This document shows, piece by piece, positions 52,462-64,000 of a stretch of 64,000 nt of DNA. The notes beneath the pieces are model-generated. The model saw only the letters and a program-made list of their open reading frames with translations. It did no database searches and was not told where the DNA came from. Source of the DNA: Amia ocellicauda (taxonomy: Eukaryota > Chordata > Actinopteri > Amiiformes > Amiidae); NCBI RefSeq assembly GCF_036373705.1, contig NC_089866.1:1946501-2010500 (forward strand), given 5' to 3'. The translations under genes and the position numbers were made by a program. The stretch's first letter is position 1. Each line of letters starts with the position of its first letter.

Positions 52462-53159
52462 GACGGATGTCTAACGTTCAGCTGCTCTGCAGGAATGGGA
52501 TCAAGTTCCCAGTAGATGGCCTGGTCTGCACAGGAGGGGCCCATCTGGGGGCCAACAATCACAATATAGTCGAGGTACATCCCACCACAGTCACACCTGC
52601 TTACTTGTGGCTTCAGCAGCTCCTGGAGAGAGTGGGGACGGGGGACGGTGGCAGAAGCAGTAATGCTCGTCTACAAAGCACCTCCTTCGCTCGACACGAC
52701 TCCGCGCTCTCTACGCTAAAAGACTAAACGATAACTAGACGTTCCTGTTGGTTGGCTGTCTGGCAGGCATCGGTCTTGTGCGTTCATCTCTCATGCTTCA
52801 CACAATGGATGAAGAACTGAAGGTCACCATGCATTTTCTGTGCCGAGTCCGTGCCTCTCGTAACACGGGCCGACTTTCATACTATTTACATTTTGGAATC
52901 TATACACTTCGTAAAAAACAGAAAACTGAGATTGGGACGGGCATGCAAACTCAGAATAGGAGCACAATCTGGCAGAGCAATACTGCCCCCCTCAGAAGGA
53001 GATTACATCTATGGTTTAAAGTACCTGACTTGAGCAACGCCATTCCCCGTTTCAGTTAATCGGGGGGATGGGGGGGGGACCCTCTCTACTCTCCTGAGAC
53101 TGAAGACCACAATAAGAACCAGATGGAACCGCAACAAAATATTATTAGGTTTTTTTTTT

Positions 53160-53165
53160 TTTAAT
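53160..53165 (-). other. Candidate abca3 poly(A) signal ATTAAA
   Basis: TTTAAT on the plus strand, about 360 bp past the abca3 stop. It is followed on the coding strand by an A run, so the signal is plausible but could be a simple repeat. Confidence 0.35.
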
Positions 53166-53527
53166 GTACAACCATAAAATAAAGACGTTCACAAATGGAC
53201 CAATGAAACACAGAGACCCTGTCAGTCAGTTACAGTTATAGGCTCGAGTGTCTGTCCTCTTGGACTTCAGTGATAAATACCGAAAACTCCAGAAACGAAG
53301 GTGCAACAACGAGAAGTCAAACTTGGTACAGAAGAAGGTGCAAGTCCCAGGACATACCACACCACCCAACGCCTCTCTGCCGCTCGTCTGGTCCGGTATG
53401 TCTTGTACAAAGTGTTTTGAAAGCCCTGCCGAGAGCCTGGGGTCATCCCTGGGGGGTTCATAGACCTGAGAGGAGAGTGTAGCTGCCTCCCGGGCGGGCG
53501 GGCGGGGGGGGAGGGGGGCCCTGCGGC

Positions 53528-56500
53528 TCACTTCCTCCTCCCCTCGGCGCAGTGCTGGAACTGGGCGAAGCTCAGGAACACCTGCTCCAGGGAGATCTGG
53601 CTAACGCAGTAGTCCTCGATGCCGTACTTCTCTTTGGCCGCCTCCATGGTCCCGAACACCTGGGCGAGAGCAGGGCACGGGTCAGAGCGCCACCAGCAGG
53701 CGGAAACAGACACGAAAACAACGCATAACCGAGTGGAACAGAAGAAGGTGGTTACCTGTGCCCAGGTGAGGGCCTTGTCAGTCAGGTGGTAGTGGACCAT
53801 GCCCTGGTGCTCATCCTTTAGCATGCTCCCTGCAGGACACAGCACAGCGTCAGAACAGCAGCCCCCCACACCCCCACACCCCCGCCGTAAGAGTTTAGTC
53901 TTGATCAGCAACTATATTGAACTTATCCAAATTAATTCCTTTTGGCTCTGTCCGCGTCTTGAGACGTTTGTAGCCGACAGAAGACACTCGGTTCCCATAA
54001 TATTTGTTTCCCTGCCTGGACACTTTCGGGGGACGAGTTCAAAATGGCCGTATTGATAACGAACTGTGCTGTTGTCTGAGAGTCGTCCACTCGGTCTCAG
54101 AAGTGTGGAGGTGGAATTGGACCAGAGGGTTTGACAGATCTGCTCATTAGCGATAGTGTTGATTATTCAGTAGCCAATATAAAGTCAGTCTTGCACATGA
54201 ATCGGTATTTAATGCAGATTCATCAATTTGTCCCAATTCTTTCGCGCTGTCGGCCCCCCTGTCGGCCCCGCCGTCTCTCACCTGGGAAGGTGCTCTGGAT
54301 GAAGTCCTTGAAGGGGAGCAGGTCGGCCTCCTCCAGGTCCACCCTGACCTTGGCTAGCAGGGTGTAGCCGCTGCCGAACTTGCTCTTGAGGTGCTGGGGG
54401 CTGCCCAGGCACTTGAACTGCCCATTCACCATCACCGCCAGCCGAGTGCACAGCGCCTCGCACTCCTCCATGCTGCGGGGCGGCAGAGACAAAGTTAAAC
54501 GCACAGCGGGGTGGGGGGGCTGACGTAAGAGGCCGCCGCCGGGCCCAGATGTGCCACAGACACGGCCGGGTCCTGGACGGTTGACCCTAAATCACAGATT
54601 TCTATAAACTGGAAACTCGTGTTGGGAGGCACTGGTACCTGTGCGAGGTGATGATGATGGCCTTTCCAGACTCCCGAGTCCGGGTCACCGCGTCCCACAG
54701 CAGTCTCCTTGCAACCGGGTCCATCCCCGTGGAGGGCTCATCCAGGAAGATGACTGGCGGACCCCCGATCAGCGCCATGCCGGCACTCAGTTTCCTCTTG
54801 TTTCCGCCACTGGGGAGGGAGAGAGAGAGAGAGAGAGAGAAATGGGAATGTGAAGTATTCTGTACCCTTAGTTGGTGTGGGGGGTGTGTGTGCTGTACCT
54901 GTGATTGGGGCAGGGCAGTGGGCAGTACCCGTATCCAGGCAGGGCAGTGGGCAGTACCTGTGTTTGGGGCAGGGGCAGGGCAGTGGGCAGTACCTGTAGT
55001 TGCGGACCAGCCTGTCGGCGTGCGGCTCCAGCAGGAGAGAGCGCAGCACGTTCTCCACGCAGCCGGCCACGTACTTCTCCGGGATGCCCCGCAGCCGCGC
55101 GTACATGCTCAGCGTCTCGCGGCCCGTCATGTGGTCGAGCAGCGCATCAAACTGGGGGCAGTAGCCAATCCGCTGCTGGACCTGGGGTGGGGGGGCGAGA
55201 AACACGCGTTTTCAATTCATGAGAAAAAACAAAAAAACGTACAACTTCCTGGATCCAAAACACTACAGCACAATGAGCAACACGATCCCCACACGCCGCG
55301 ATGAAGCCACAGCCCCCTTCCCCCTCCGCCGAACCTTCTTGATGTCCCTCAGGATGCTGTAGCCGTCGATGTAGGCGTCTCCGCCCGTCACCGTCTCGTC
55401 CCCGGTCAGCATCTTGAAGGTGGTGGTCTTCCCGGCCCCGTTGAAGCCCAGCAGGCCAAAGCACTCGCCCTTACCGACGGCCAGGGACAGCCGGTCCACC
55501 GCCAGCAGGCCCTCCCCACTGCTGTACACCTGAGGGGGTACACAGAGACTATTGCTGAACCATCTCTCCCATCGCAGACACGCAGACTGACAGGACGGTC
55601 CCGGGAATCGTCTCCTCTCTGACCCCATCGTCTGGGGGGATGCGAGAATTCGAGGATACCTTGCTCAGCTCTTGCAGGATCAGCGGGCTGCCCAGCATGG
55701 ACTCCACCGCCGGCTGACACTCCAGCACACGCTTCCTCTCCTCTGCCACGTCCCGGTCCTCCGGCTGCAGGGCGGCGCCGGTCACGTCGGGCACCTGTGT
55801 GCAGAGGACTCCGAGTCAGGACAAACTCTCGAGGACAAACGCGTGCGGGGAAGACGACGACATCGAGCGGGGAGAGAAGGAGCACAAGGCTGGGATCGAT
55901 TTATGAATTGGGTAGAAGTCGAGGGAGCTGGTGCCCCTGGCCGGTACCCTCACCTTCTTGCGTCTCCGGCAGAGGGTGCCACAGAGCCGGCGCAGGGTGC
56001 GGACGATCTGCAGCTCGATGACGAAGAGGAGTACAAGGAAGACCACACCCTGGATGGACATGGCGACCAGGAAGCGGCCCGCGCCGGGAGCCTCCCAGGC
56101 AAAGTAATTCTCCTGGTAGGTGAGGTCTGTAAAGAGGCAGAGACACCAAGGCGGGCCCTGGGCTTCAGCAAGGGCAGGGCAAGGGAGGCGAAACAGACAC
56201 TCTGGCCCTGTAGGACAGGACTGGAAGAAAACTGGTCCCGATACTCACTGTAAAAATTGCAGATCATCTTCGCCATGGAGCTGGAGGTGCAGAACTCCAG
56301 CAGCTCGTAGTTCTGGTAGAACTCGCTGAAGGCCATGCCCAGGCAGTAGTTGGGAAAGATCAGGAACACTTTGTCCAGGATCTTGGAGAGGTGCACCAGC
56401 TTCAACTCTGAAGAGACGAGACAGACAAGGAAAAGCTCAGAACTGACCATCACCCATCTCCCTCCGTCTCTGTCCCTGTAGCAGGCCCCCACCCGGCTCG

Positions 56501-59500
56501 CTCTCTCACCGGGGATGGCCATGATGGCGACGGTGAGGAAGGTGGCGGTGCCGCTGATCATGTTGAAGATGGTGAGGCGGGTGTAGGCGGTGGCGGCTGT
56601 GGAGAACAGGAAGCTGAGCAGGTACATGAGGGGGATGACCGCCCAGCCGTACAGCAGCAGCATCAGCATCACGTCCACCAGGTGGGTGTCCTGCGTGAAG
56701 GCCTGGACTCCGAATGCCCTGAATACCACCTGTGAGGGACGGGTGCACACAGCGACGGTCAGAGAGCGTGGAGAGACACACACAAATCAACCGGCTGAGA
56801 TATCATAAAAGGAATTTAAAAAACTCTCCTCGTTTGAAAAGACACGCATGCAACCTGTGGGGGGGACTGACCAGCATGAGCACGCAGGGCAGCAGGAAGT
56901 TGATGAGGTCCCACAGCAGGGCGGAGAACCAGAAGTTGGAGAGGTAGACCCCGCTGACCTGCTGCACGTGTTTGGACTTGAGGGCGCGCTCAGTGACCAG
57001 GAGCAGGGCGAAGGTGCTGGACAGTGAGGCCATGCCGTACATCAGGTTGATGGCAATGGCGAAGCCGGTCTGTCCCCTGCGGAGAGGAGGAGGAGACAAG
57101 GTCAGAGAGGACCCCCATCTCACACTTCGAATACACTGTAAGCACCGAAGTGTGAACCAGAACTAGCTGGCAACACCAGGCAGTTAACCCTTAAAGACAA
57201 CACAGGAAATCCGAGAACCCGGCGTCCCGTCTCTGAGCCCTTACTCCATGAGTTGGTCACGGGCGGTCTCGGAGACGTTCCGGGGCATGGGGTGGTTCTG
57301 GATGCTGATGGAGGCGTTGGGCCCGGCGACCAGCCTGTACAGGGCGTTGTCCAGCAGCTGCAGCGCGGTGGCAGGGGTGTGGTAGCCCTGGTTGTTGAAG
57401 AAGGCCGTGGCGTCCACCTGCAGGTCACTGCCCCCGAAGGACACGCCCACCACGCAGTGCTCGTTGAAGGCCCCACCCTCCGCCTCCGCAGCGTTCAGCA
57501 CATACCTGGGCAAGTCTGCGTGGGGGAGAGGAGGATGGGAGAGTAGAGAAAGTAGAGAAAGAGCAAAAGAGAAGAGGAGGGAGTTAGACAGAGAGCAGAA
57601 CAGAGTTAGAGAGAGAGAGATGAGGAGAAAGTGAGATGGTAAAAAGAGAAGACAGAGCGAGAGAAAGAAGATGAGGGAGTGAGAGAGAAGAGTGAGATAG
57701 AGAGCAAGCAAGAGAGAAGAGGAGGAAGGGAGATAGAGAGGGCAAGAAAGAGAAGTCCTGGCCCTTACTGGAGACGTTCTTGAACTGGCCCTTCACGGCT
57801 GGGAGCTGCTCCACATAGCTGCCAGCCAGGGCTGCAGCCAGGGGGCCGGCACCGGGTTCGAGCGCCACGGGCACGGTGGTGAAGCCGTAGTGGTCGAGGG
57901 ACAGGCCCAGCGGGGGGGAGTCATGTGGCCCGGGGAAGGACCGTGCCACAATCAGAGCCAGTACCGTGAAGACCAGGGGCACCAAGAACTGGGCCACCAT
58001 CACCTTCCAGTTCCGCCAGCTGTACAGAGCCCTCTTCAGGAACATGGCGTAGAACTGCTGCAGGTACAGCCGGGCCTGCGGGGGGGGAGCAGAGCAGTCA
58101 GTCTGCGGACAGTCAGGGTTGAACGCCAGCACTCGAACGATACGCGACACCATCACACCCAGGGGTTCCCCGGCCGACGAGAAGGCCCGGCCCAACTCAC
58201 CCCTGTGTTGAGCTTGATGCTGGAACAGTCCTCGGAGATGAGCGTGCCGCTGTCTGTGAAGTCTGTGACGTCCGTCATGCCGCTGATGCTGCTGGCGTCA
58301 TCGGTGCTCCAGTCGTGGGAGCGGCGCTCGTGTTGGTACTGCAGTGCCGGAAGCTGCACGGCCTGGATGTCCAGACTGGAGTCCACCAGCTTGCCCACCC
58401 TGCAGAGCAGAGCTGAGCTCACAACTGGACAACGACTCTCCATTTCTACCCCTCCCAGCCGCTAACAGAAAACGAGAGGAAAATGACTCCTTCTCTACCT
58501 GAGGAAGACCTCCTCCATGGTGGTGACGGACGCCCCGTAGCTGGCGATGCCCAGCTTCTCCCTGTTGATCTCCAGCTCTGCGAACAGCAGCTCGAACCTG
58601 CGCACAACGAGGGGTTGGTTAGACAAACCCAGACACGCAATAAACTAGGCGTCAATGGGACGAAGTCAGCAACACACGTGAGCAGAGCGCTCTCCCCCAC
58701 GCACAGCTCGTCCACACCAAAGGCTGTGTTGCGTTTGCGCAAATGCGTCTGGAGCACGGTTTTGTTTCTCTACAGTGAAGCAGCAGCAGCAGTTATATGA
58801 GCTGCAGAAAGCTCCTCTACTTCTACGTAATAAATTTATATAAATCACTTTGCCAAAAAAGAAAAGCCGCCCGTGTAAAAATAGTCCTATTGATTTTGCA
58901 GTGGGAGGCGCTGGCCTGATCGCAGCTCGGCTCTGTGCCCGTCTCCCGGGCGTGCGATCATCCCTCGCTCTGCCAGTCTGGCCTTTCTGAATCGGAGGCA
59001 GTGAATCAGAAACCATGTGAATCGGTCTGAAGTCTCGTGAAATAAAAAGAAAACGGGAAGGAGCGAGCCACTATGTGAGGCCACGGCACCCAGCCCCCCC
59101 ATCTCTCAGACCACTGCTCGGGTTTAATCGAAATTTAATCTCTCTGCACTTTGGTACACCCACCTAGGGCCGCCACCTACCGTCTGGTGCTCTCCTTGGG
59201 CAGGATGTAGGAGAGCTCGGCGCCGGCGCTGCTCTCCAGGGTGGCGTTGGGCACGTACATCTTCACCAGCCGCGTGATCTCCGACACGTTGCACAGGGAG
59301 TCCTTCACGATGACCATGTGGTAGCCGGCGCCTGTGGACACAGGGAATCGATAAAACGCTCCACCGTGCCACGAGGGGACCGCAGCCGGGCCGACCCGGG
59401 CGGGCGTGGCGGCGCCGACTCACCGTACTTGTTCTTCAGGAAGAGTGGGGAGCCGCAGCATTGCAGCTCACCCCCGGCCATGATGGCGATGCGGTCGCCC

Positions 59501-62489
59501 AGGAGGTCGGCCTCGTCCATGAAGTGCGTGGTGAGCAGGATGGTGCGTCCGGGCTTCTGGCTCTGCAGCAGGTCCCAGGTGGCCCGGCGGGCCGAGGGAT
59601 CCATCCCGGACGTGGGCTCATCCAGCATCACCACCTGGACACGGGCACACAAGCCAGCGGACAACGGTCAGCAGCCACAGTCACAGCCGCCAACCGAGGC
59701 TTGGGTCTGTCGGAATACCGGACTGGTGTAATTCTCCGGGCCCCAGCCTCACCTTGGAGTCCCCGATGAGCGCGATCCCGATGGAGAGCTTGCGCTTCAT
59801 GCCACCGGACAGGGTCTTGGACCGGGAGCGCCGCTTGTCCTCCAGGTTCAGGATCCGAAGAATGCGGTCCACCTCGTCCGGCATCTTCTCCCGGGGATAC
59901 CCCTTCAGCTGGAGCCAGGGAACGGGGAGAGGGAGAGGAATGTCACACTATTCGGTTTGGCCCATACATTATTAAGTACCTAACCCGGCCCTGCAACAGT
60001 CCCCACTGAGCCCCCGCCAGCGCACCTGGGCGTAGAAGTGCAGGTGCTCCCCCACGGTGAGATTGTCGAACAGGACGTCGTGCTGTGGACACAGGCCCAG
60101 GCTGCGGCGGATCAGCGCCATGTCCTGAGAGATGTCGTAGCCGTTGATGTAGGCGCGGCCGCTGCTGGGGGGGAACAGCCCTGCAGCACAGACACCGGCA
60201 CGGCCACACAGTCAACGACACAGTCCCCGAAACATAAATGTACATAGTTTTCATTTATTTGCGTGTTTATTTTTAGCAACAAGAAGAAAACAAATCGTAT
60301 TAATTTGGATTCCAAGATTAGTCTGAAATTTGAGACTAATCCTGGAAATGCAAACTGTAAATAAACCTGTTGTTGTTGTTTATTAATGCCAATGTTAAAC
60401 CTGCATTCAGTATTTTCTATGTGTATTTCACTACATATTGTATTATAAATGATGTGTGTATTCGTTTTTACTATTATTTTACTTCATTATGGGATTGTCC
60501 TTGACTAATTAGATGCTTTTATTGTGCAGTTCTACTGGCCGCCCCTCACCGGTCAGCATGGACAGAGTGGTGGTCTTCCCAGCTCCGTTGTGGCCCAGCA
60601 GCACGGTGATTTGGCCCTCATACATGTTCACCGTCAGGTCCCTCACCGCCTCCCGCGTCTTACTGCCTGTTTTAAAGACCTACAGAGACACGGGGACCCC
60701 ATCAGGACAGAGGTAGTGCTCAGCAGGAGGAGACCCAGCATCTTGGTGCCTGAACCCGAACAGGAGAAAACCCTCCCTGGCCTCCTACGCGTCTCGATCA
60801 CAGCCGCGAAGCAAATCATTTCACGTAGATCGGTGAATAAAATAAGTTCATAAAAAGCATCCCGAGGAAGCGGTGTGAAACACAGGCGTCTGGAACCAGA
60901 AGTGAACAAAGAACAGAGACGCAAAAATGGGAGAATCAAATAGGAAATTAATAACTGAAAGGTCAAGAGTCACAGAGCGATATTCTGGGCAGCCCATCCC
61001 TGGCAGGGGTCTTACCTTGGCCAGGCGTTTGATCTTGACCCCCGACACCAGGCCGGCCGGCTCCTCCTCGATGAACTCCCCCTTCATGGCCTTCTCCGGG
61101 TCTTCCTCCTCTTCCTTCTCCTTCACCAGCGCCAGGCGGGGGGTGCCGCACCAGTACGAGGGCTGAGGACACACAAGGCCCACCGGGAATCACGACCGAG
61201 TACATCGCAGCGCTTCGGCAGTCGCACCCTGAACCGCCCGGGGTTGTGGGGATCAGACCAGCCCGGTATCGTGGCACGACTTCGCCAATAAATCTGAATT
61301 ACAGAGAATGACCTGAACTATTTTTAATTTGGGGGCAGCAGGGGGCACTGTTGTACAGGGAGAAAAAGATTTGTATGCATTTTTTTATTTTATTTGTATT
61401 TCCCCGTTTGTTTATTTTTCTTCTTCTTTGGTGTTACTCCAAGTTATAAACTTGCAAAAATATAAAATACTGTGGTCTTATAAATAAACAAACAAACACA
61501 TGTTATAGCATAATACAAAAAAATCTCCCCCAGAACTATTTAAAACAACCCCTCGTGGAATAGCCAGGCCACACACACTACTGTTCACATCCTCCTTTCA
61601 TCGATCGGTTCGGTTCATCTATGTGTTTGTTTGTGTTGGCCTCTCTGTGGGGGGCAGCGGTGAACGCTTCCTCTGTAATCGGCTCGGGGGTGCGCTGTGG
61701 GCGTCCGGAGTAAAACCGGAGTAAAAGACTCCAAGAAGCTCCTGGCTTCTTCTCATCGGTAACCCTGCTGGCTTTGATATTCATCTCTTTAAATAAACGG
61801 TTTGCTTTGGTTCCGATTTTGGTCTGATGTGATGCATGTCCCCCCCCCCACTATCTCAGGAAGCGGAGGCTATAAACAACAAGAAACACCTACATTTATG
61901 CTCGAGTCTCATTTAATTTTCGAACTGCAATTTGTTCTTGAATGGCCTGGTTACCTTCCAGTCATGTCAGTAGTGTTACACCGCAGGGCTGCAGAGGGAA
62001 GTGGGCGAACTCACCAGGAGGAAGAAGTACCAGGGCAGGGGGACGCCGTACTCCCCGGGGAACACGGCCTCGACGTACCAGGCCACCAGCCCGTACAGCA
62101 CGGCGTCCAGCAGCAGCATGCCCATCACCTGCGCCAGTGAGAACGTGTCGTCCACCGTCACCGCGTCGAACAGGTTGGTCCACTGGATCCCCGTCCCTGA
62201 AGGCAGCAGACAGACATGCGCACACACACGTACAGAGAGACTTTTAGATTACACAGAAACATGTGTGTGTGGACCACGTGCCGCACTCGGAAAACCTCGG
62301 TTTTGTGCCACTGACCTTTGCCCTCGAACATGCCGATGAGCTGGGCGCCCATGGCCATGCCCACGTTGGACACCAGGCAGGCGGACACCTTCTGCGCGTG
62401 CGACAGCAGATCGTAGCGCGGCGAGATGAACACGTAGGGGATGTAGGTCAGGAAGTAGATGAAGCCACCCGCTGCTGCCGCCACATTGG
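53528..62489 (-). CDS. abca3: Phospholipid-transporting ATPase ABCA3, C-terminal 1,340 residues
   Basis: 23 exons, all GT-AG and in phase: 62316-62489, 62015-62196, 61016-61162, 60550-60679, 60026-60180, 59753-59908, 59424-59634, 59181-59331, 58499-58597, 58201-58399, 57769-58075, 57245-57515, 56872-57076, 56510-56729, 56249-56407, 55954-56126, 55660-55794, 55335-55529, 54994-55181, 54639-54809, 54282-54472, 53756-53829, 53528-53659. Order: last TM helices of domain 1; NBD1 with Walker [34 protein letters not shown]; linker with [20 protein letters not shown], near-identical to human; TM domain 2; NBD2 with [33 protein letters not shown]. Both ATPase sites look intact. ABCA3 pumps phosphatidylcholine and phosphatidylglycerol into lamellar bodies for surfactant (lung, and by inference swim bladder). 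About 360 N-terminal residues lie past the right edge. Paralogue a or b cannot be decided. Confidence 0.96.
54814..54841. repeat. (GA)n tract in abca3 intron
   Basis: Reads as a pyrimidine tract on the coding strand, directly before the NBD2 signature-motif exon. Confidence 0.85.
57516..57768 (-). other. abca3 intron, almost wholly pyrimidine on the coding strand
   Basis: The 253-bp intron is about 90% purine on the plus strand (GAGA/AGAG-rich). On the minus strand this makes an extended polypyrimidine tract. It leaves long open frames running from the flanking exons. Confidence 0.85.
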
Positions 62490-64000
62490 CTGAGGAAGAG
62501 GAAGAGGAAGAGGAGGATGGTGAGGCGACTCAAAGATGTCAGCCACCATCCGCGCAGAGATGAGTGGGTTGGTTTCTTCGGTAGTACGCAAGAATGAAAA
62601 GATCTGGCCAACGAACTCAGCTTCAGACTACTTTGTTTATTGTCTTTTCACCGCTGTGATGCCTCAGACTCCCCTGTGGGAAATGACAGGGGTCTGATAG
62701 CATCTGCCAATCTGCACTGGTGGGGAATAAGGAATGGCAAACACGAGCCAAGTACCAGAGGACATTCAACACAGGCCGATTGAGGGAACTGCAATTATCG
62801 CACCTGTCCGCAGGGAAAGGGGATAAAGCTGAACGGGGTAATTACAGCGCAGACAGCCTTGCGTTTTTGCATGCCAACACGTTAACTAGTAAACAAGAGC
62901 AATACGGTACACAATTATGGTTCTGCACACAGGAGAGACAAGCAGAGAACAAATGGGCCACCCTGTGCCATGACAGGGAATCATCCTTACTAAGCAGTGA
63001 AATCAGACGACACGTGTCTGGGGGCATCGCCGAGTCCGCAACACGAGATATGCATAGATTCTCGTGGCTCAATGGGAAATAAGGAGAGAGGAAGGGAATT
63101 ATTAGATCATTAATTAGCCGGTTCCTGAAGGGCCGGGGCTTTCTGTGAAAGAGGATTCGCCGGCCGGTTAGAAACCCACGCGCGAGACTTTCAGGTTCTG
63201 CTGGTCGGTCTGGCCGAGCTCGATCCAGAGCACTGAGGACAGTCAGAGGTGCGGCGCCACGGTCTTGGGGCTACATCCACATCCCGTACAAAACAATTCG
63301 TTTACAGGGAATAAAAAACATTACCGTCTCCGTGCTGTCAGAGTGTCAGCGTCAGATCACGACCGCCACAAGAGCAGGCCGTGCAGCACGTCACGCTCAA
63401 CACTTCTCAGACTGAAGTGGAGATGAAACTGAAGTGGAAATCTCAATCTCAATCTACATCTCTGCTCAAAGCAATTAACAAAACCGTGTGAGGCAATATC
63501 TGAAGTTTTTTTTTTTTTATTAGTATTTTTTTTCTATGCCTGACACGCTCTCTTCAAGGCTTTCCTGGAATGAGATTCATAAATCAAGTGGATATTGGCT
63601 GCTTCTAAGACAGGACCTCAGAAAACCAGAGCGTGACAATCGTGAGCCAAATCAAGCGGGGGTCTTTAGGACTTATTCTCCTTAGACGGCCAGGCCTCCG
63701 TCCGATCCACCTCTCCATGTGCCAGGAGCAGACTACTCCGGACTGACAGGAGGATCCCGTACGTGTCACCCGATGCCGACAAACACTTCAGGAGGATGGA
63801 CACAAAGCCATCAACTGACACCAGGGTTTCTCCCAGGAGCCTCTCTGGTATCCAGAAGACGGGTGCTCTGCTTAGGGACGTGGCTTTAATTATTTAAACC
63901 CTCGTGTGTCAGAGAGAGAGGCTGTCAGACCGAGCACAGTGAGGCAAACCTCTGACTTTAACAGTCCTTTGCACAACACACTTATTGCTCGCTGCTGGTC
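62490..64000 (-). other. abca3 intron, right-hand edge
   Basis: No further ABCA3 exon was recognised before the window ends. The exon encoding the residues just before ANVAAAAGG should lie beyond 64000. No repeats of note apart from a T run near 63.5 kb. Confidence 0.55.

Larger units (their letters stand above)
45030..53527. other. Repeat-rich intergenic region between CYP2 pseudogene and abca3
   Basis: Contains the 46-48 kb inverted repeat, several microsatellites, retroelement relics near 48.6-49.25 kb, foldback copy 3 and a GT/GA minisatellite. No supported cellular gene. A minus-strand frame of 139 codons at 50203-50622 has no recognisable feature. Confidence 0.55.

Noticed and set aside
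51496-52580. 350-codon Ser/His/Thr frame on the minus strand
   Set aside because: It is a translation of the GT/GA array. The non-repetitive N-terminal 40 residues show no recognisable family or splice context.
57584-58195. Continuous frame suggesting one long abca3 exon from 58.1 to 57.6 kb
   Set aside because: The part below 57769 is a pyrimidine-rich intron translated as Ser/Leu/Phe. The GTAAGG donor at 57768 and the conserved next exon define the true border.

Overview
The window is vertebrate nuclear DNA, almost certainly from a ray-finned fish. The protein-coding exons match vertebrate adap1, cox19, rnps1, a CYP2K/CYP2W-type cytochrome P450 and abca3. They are spread over many introns with canonical GT-AG borders. 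The gaps hold Tc1/mariner and hAT elements, a tRNA-derived SINE, LINE tails and many microsatellites. The repeat mix (tRNA-SINE, LINE tail, Tc1 with IR/DR ends) would suit a non-teleost or early-branching teleost fish, but I cannot name the species.

Layout, left to right. 0.3-14.2 kb: the first four coding exons of adap1 on the minus strand; the PH-domain exons lie beyond the left edge. 17.04-17.62 kb: complete three-exon cox19 on the plus strand. 19.9-22.9 kb: rnps1 on the minus strand, with a start codon that appears to be split by intron 1. 24.24-26.63 kb: a four-exon plus-strand gene I do not recognise by name (577 aa; N-terminal helix-turn-helix, low-complexity middle, C-terminal coiled coil). 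29.8-34.9 kb: a complete nine-exon CYP2 gene on the minus strand (503 aa), carrying a Tc1 element in its 3' flank and a deleted, inverted Tc1 relic in intron 3. 34.9-43.1 kb: repeat-rich intergenic DNA including a 0.9-kb G/A-rich minisatellite. 43.1-45.0 kb: a decayed tandem copy of the CYP2 gene. 45.0-53.5 kb: repeat-rich DNA with a large inverted repeat and a 0.9-kb GT/GA minisatellite. 53.5-62.5 kb: the last 23 coding exons of abca3 on the minus strand (1,340 aa); roughly the first 360 residues lie beyond the right edge.

The genes are independent units, not an operon: ArfGAP signalling (adap1), mitochondrial copper/COX assembly (cox19), exon-junction-complex splicing (rnps1), microsomal oxidation (CYP2) and lipid export (abca3). 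adap1/cox19 and rnps1/the unnamed gene are head-to-head pairs. cox19/rnps1 and the unnamed gene/CYP2 are tail-to-tail pairs. In human, ADAP1-COX19-CYP2W1 lie on 7p22.3 while RNPS1 and ABCA3 lie on 16p13.3, so this window joins two blocks that are separate in mammals. I did not find a clearly new multi-gene system. The most unusual items are the unnamed HTH gene with its GGGGCC/GGGGCA coding repeat, the split rnps1 start codon, the 46-48 kb inverted repeat with an internal 45-bp minisatellite, and a small foldback repeat family.
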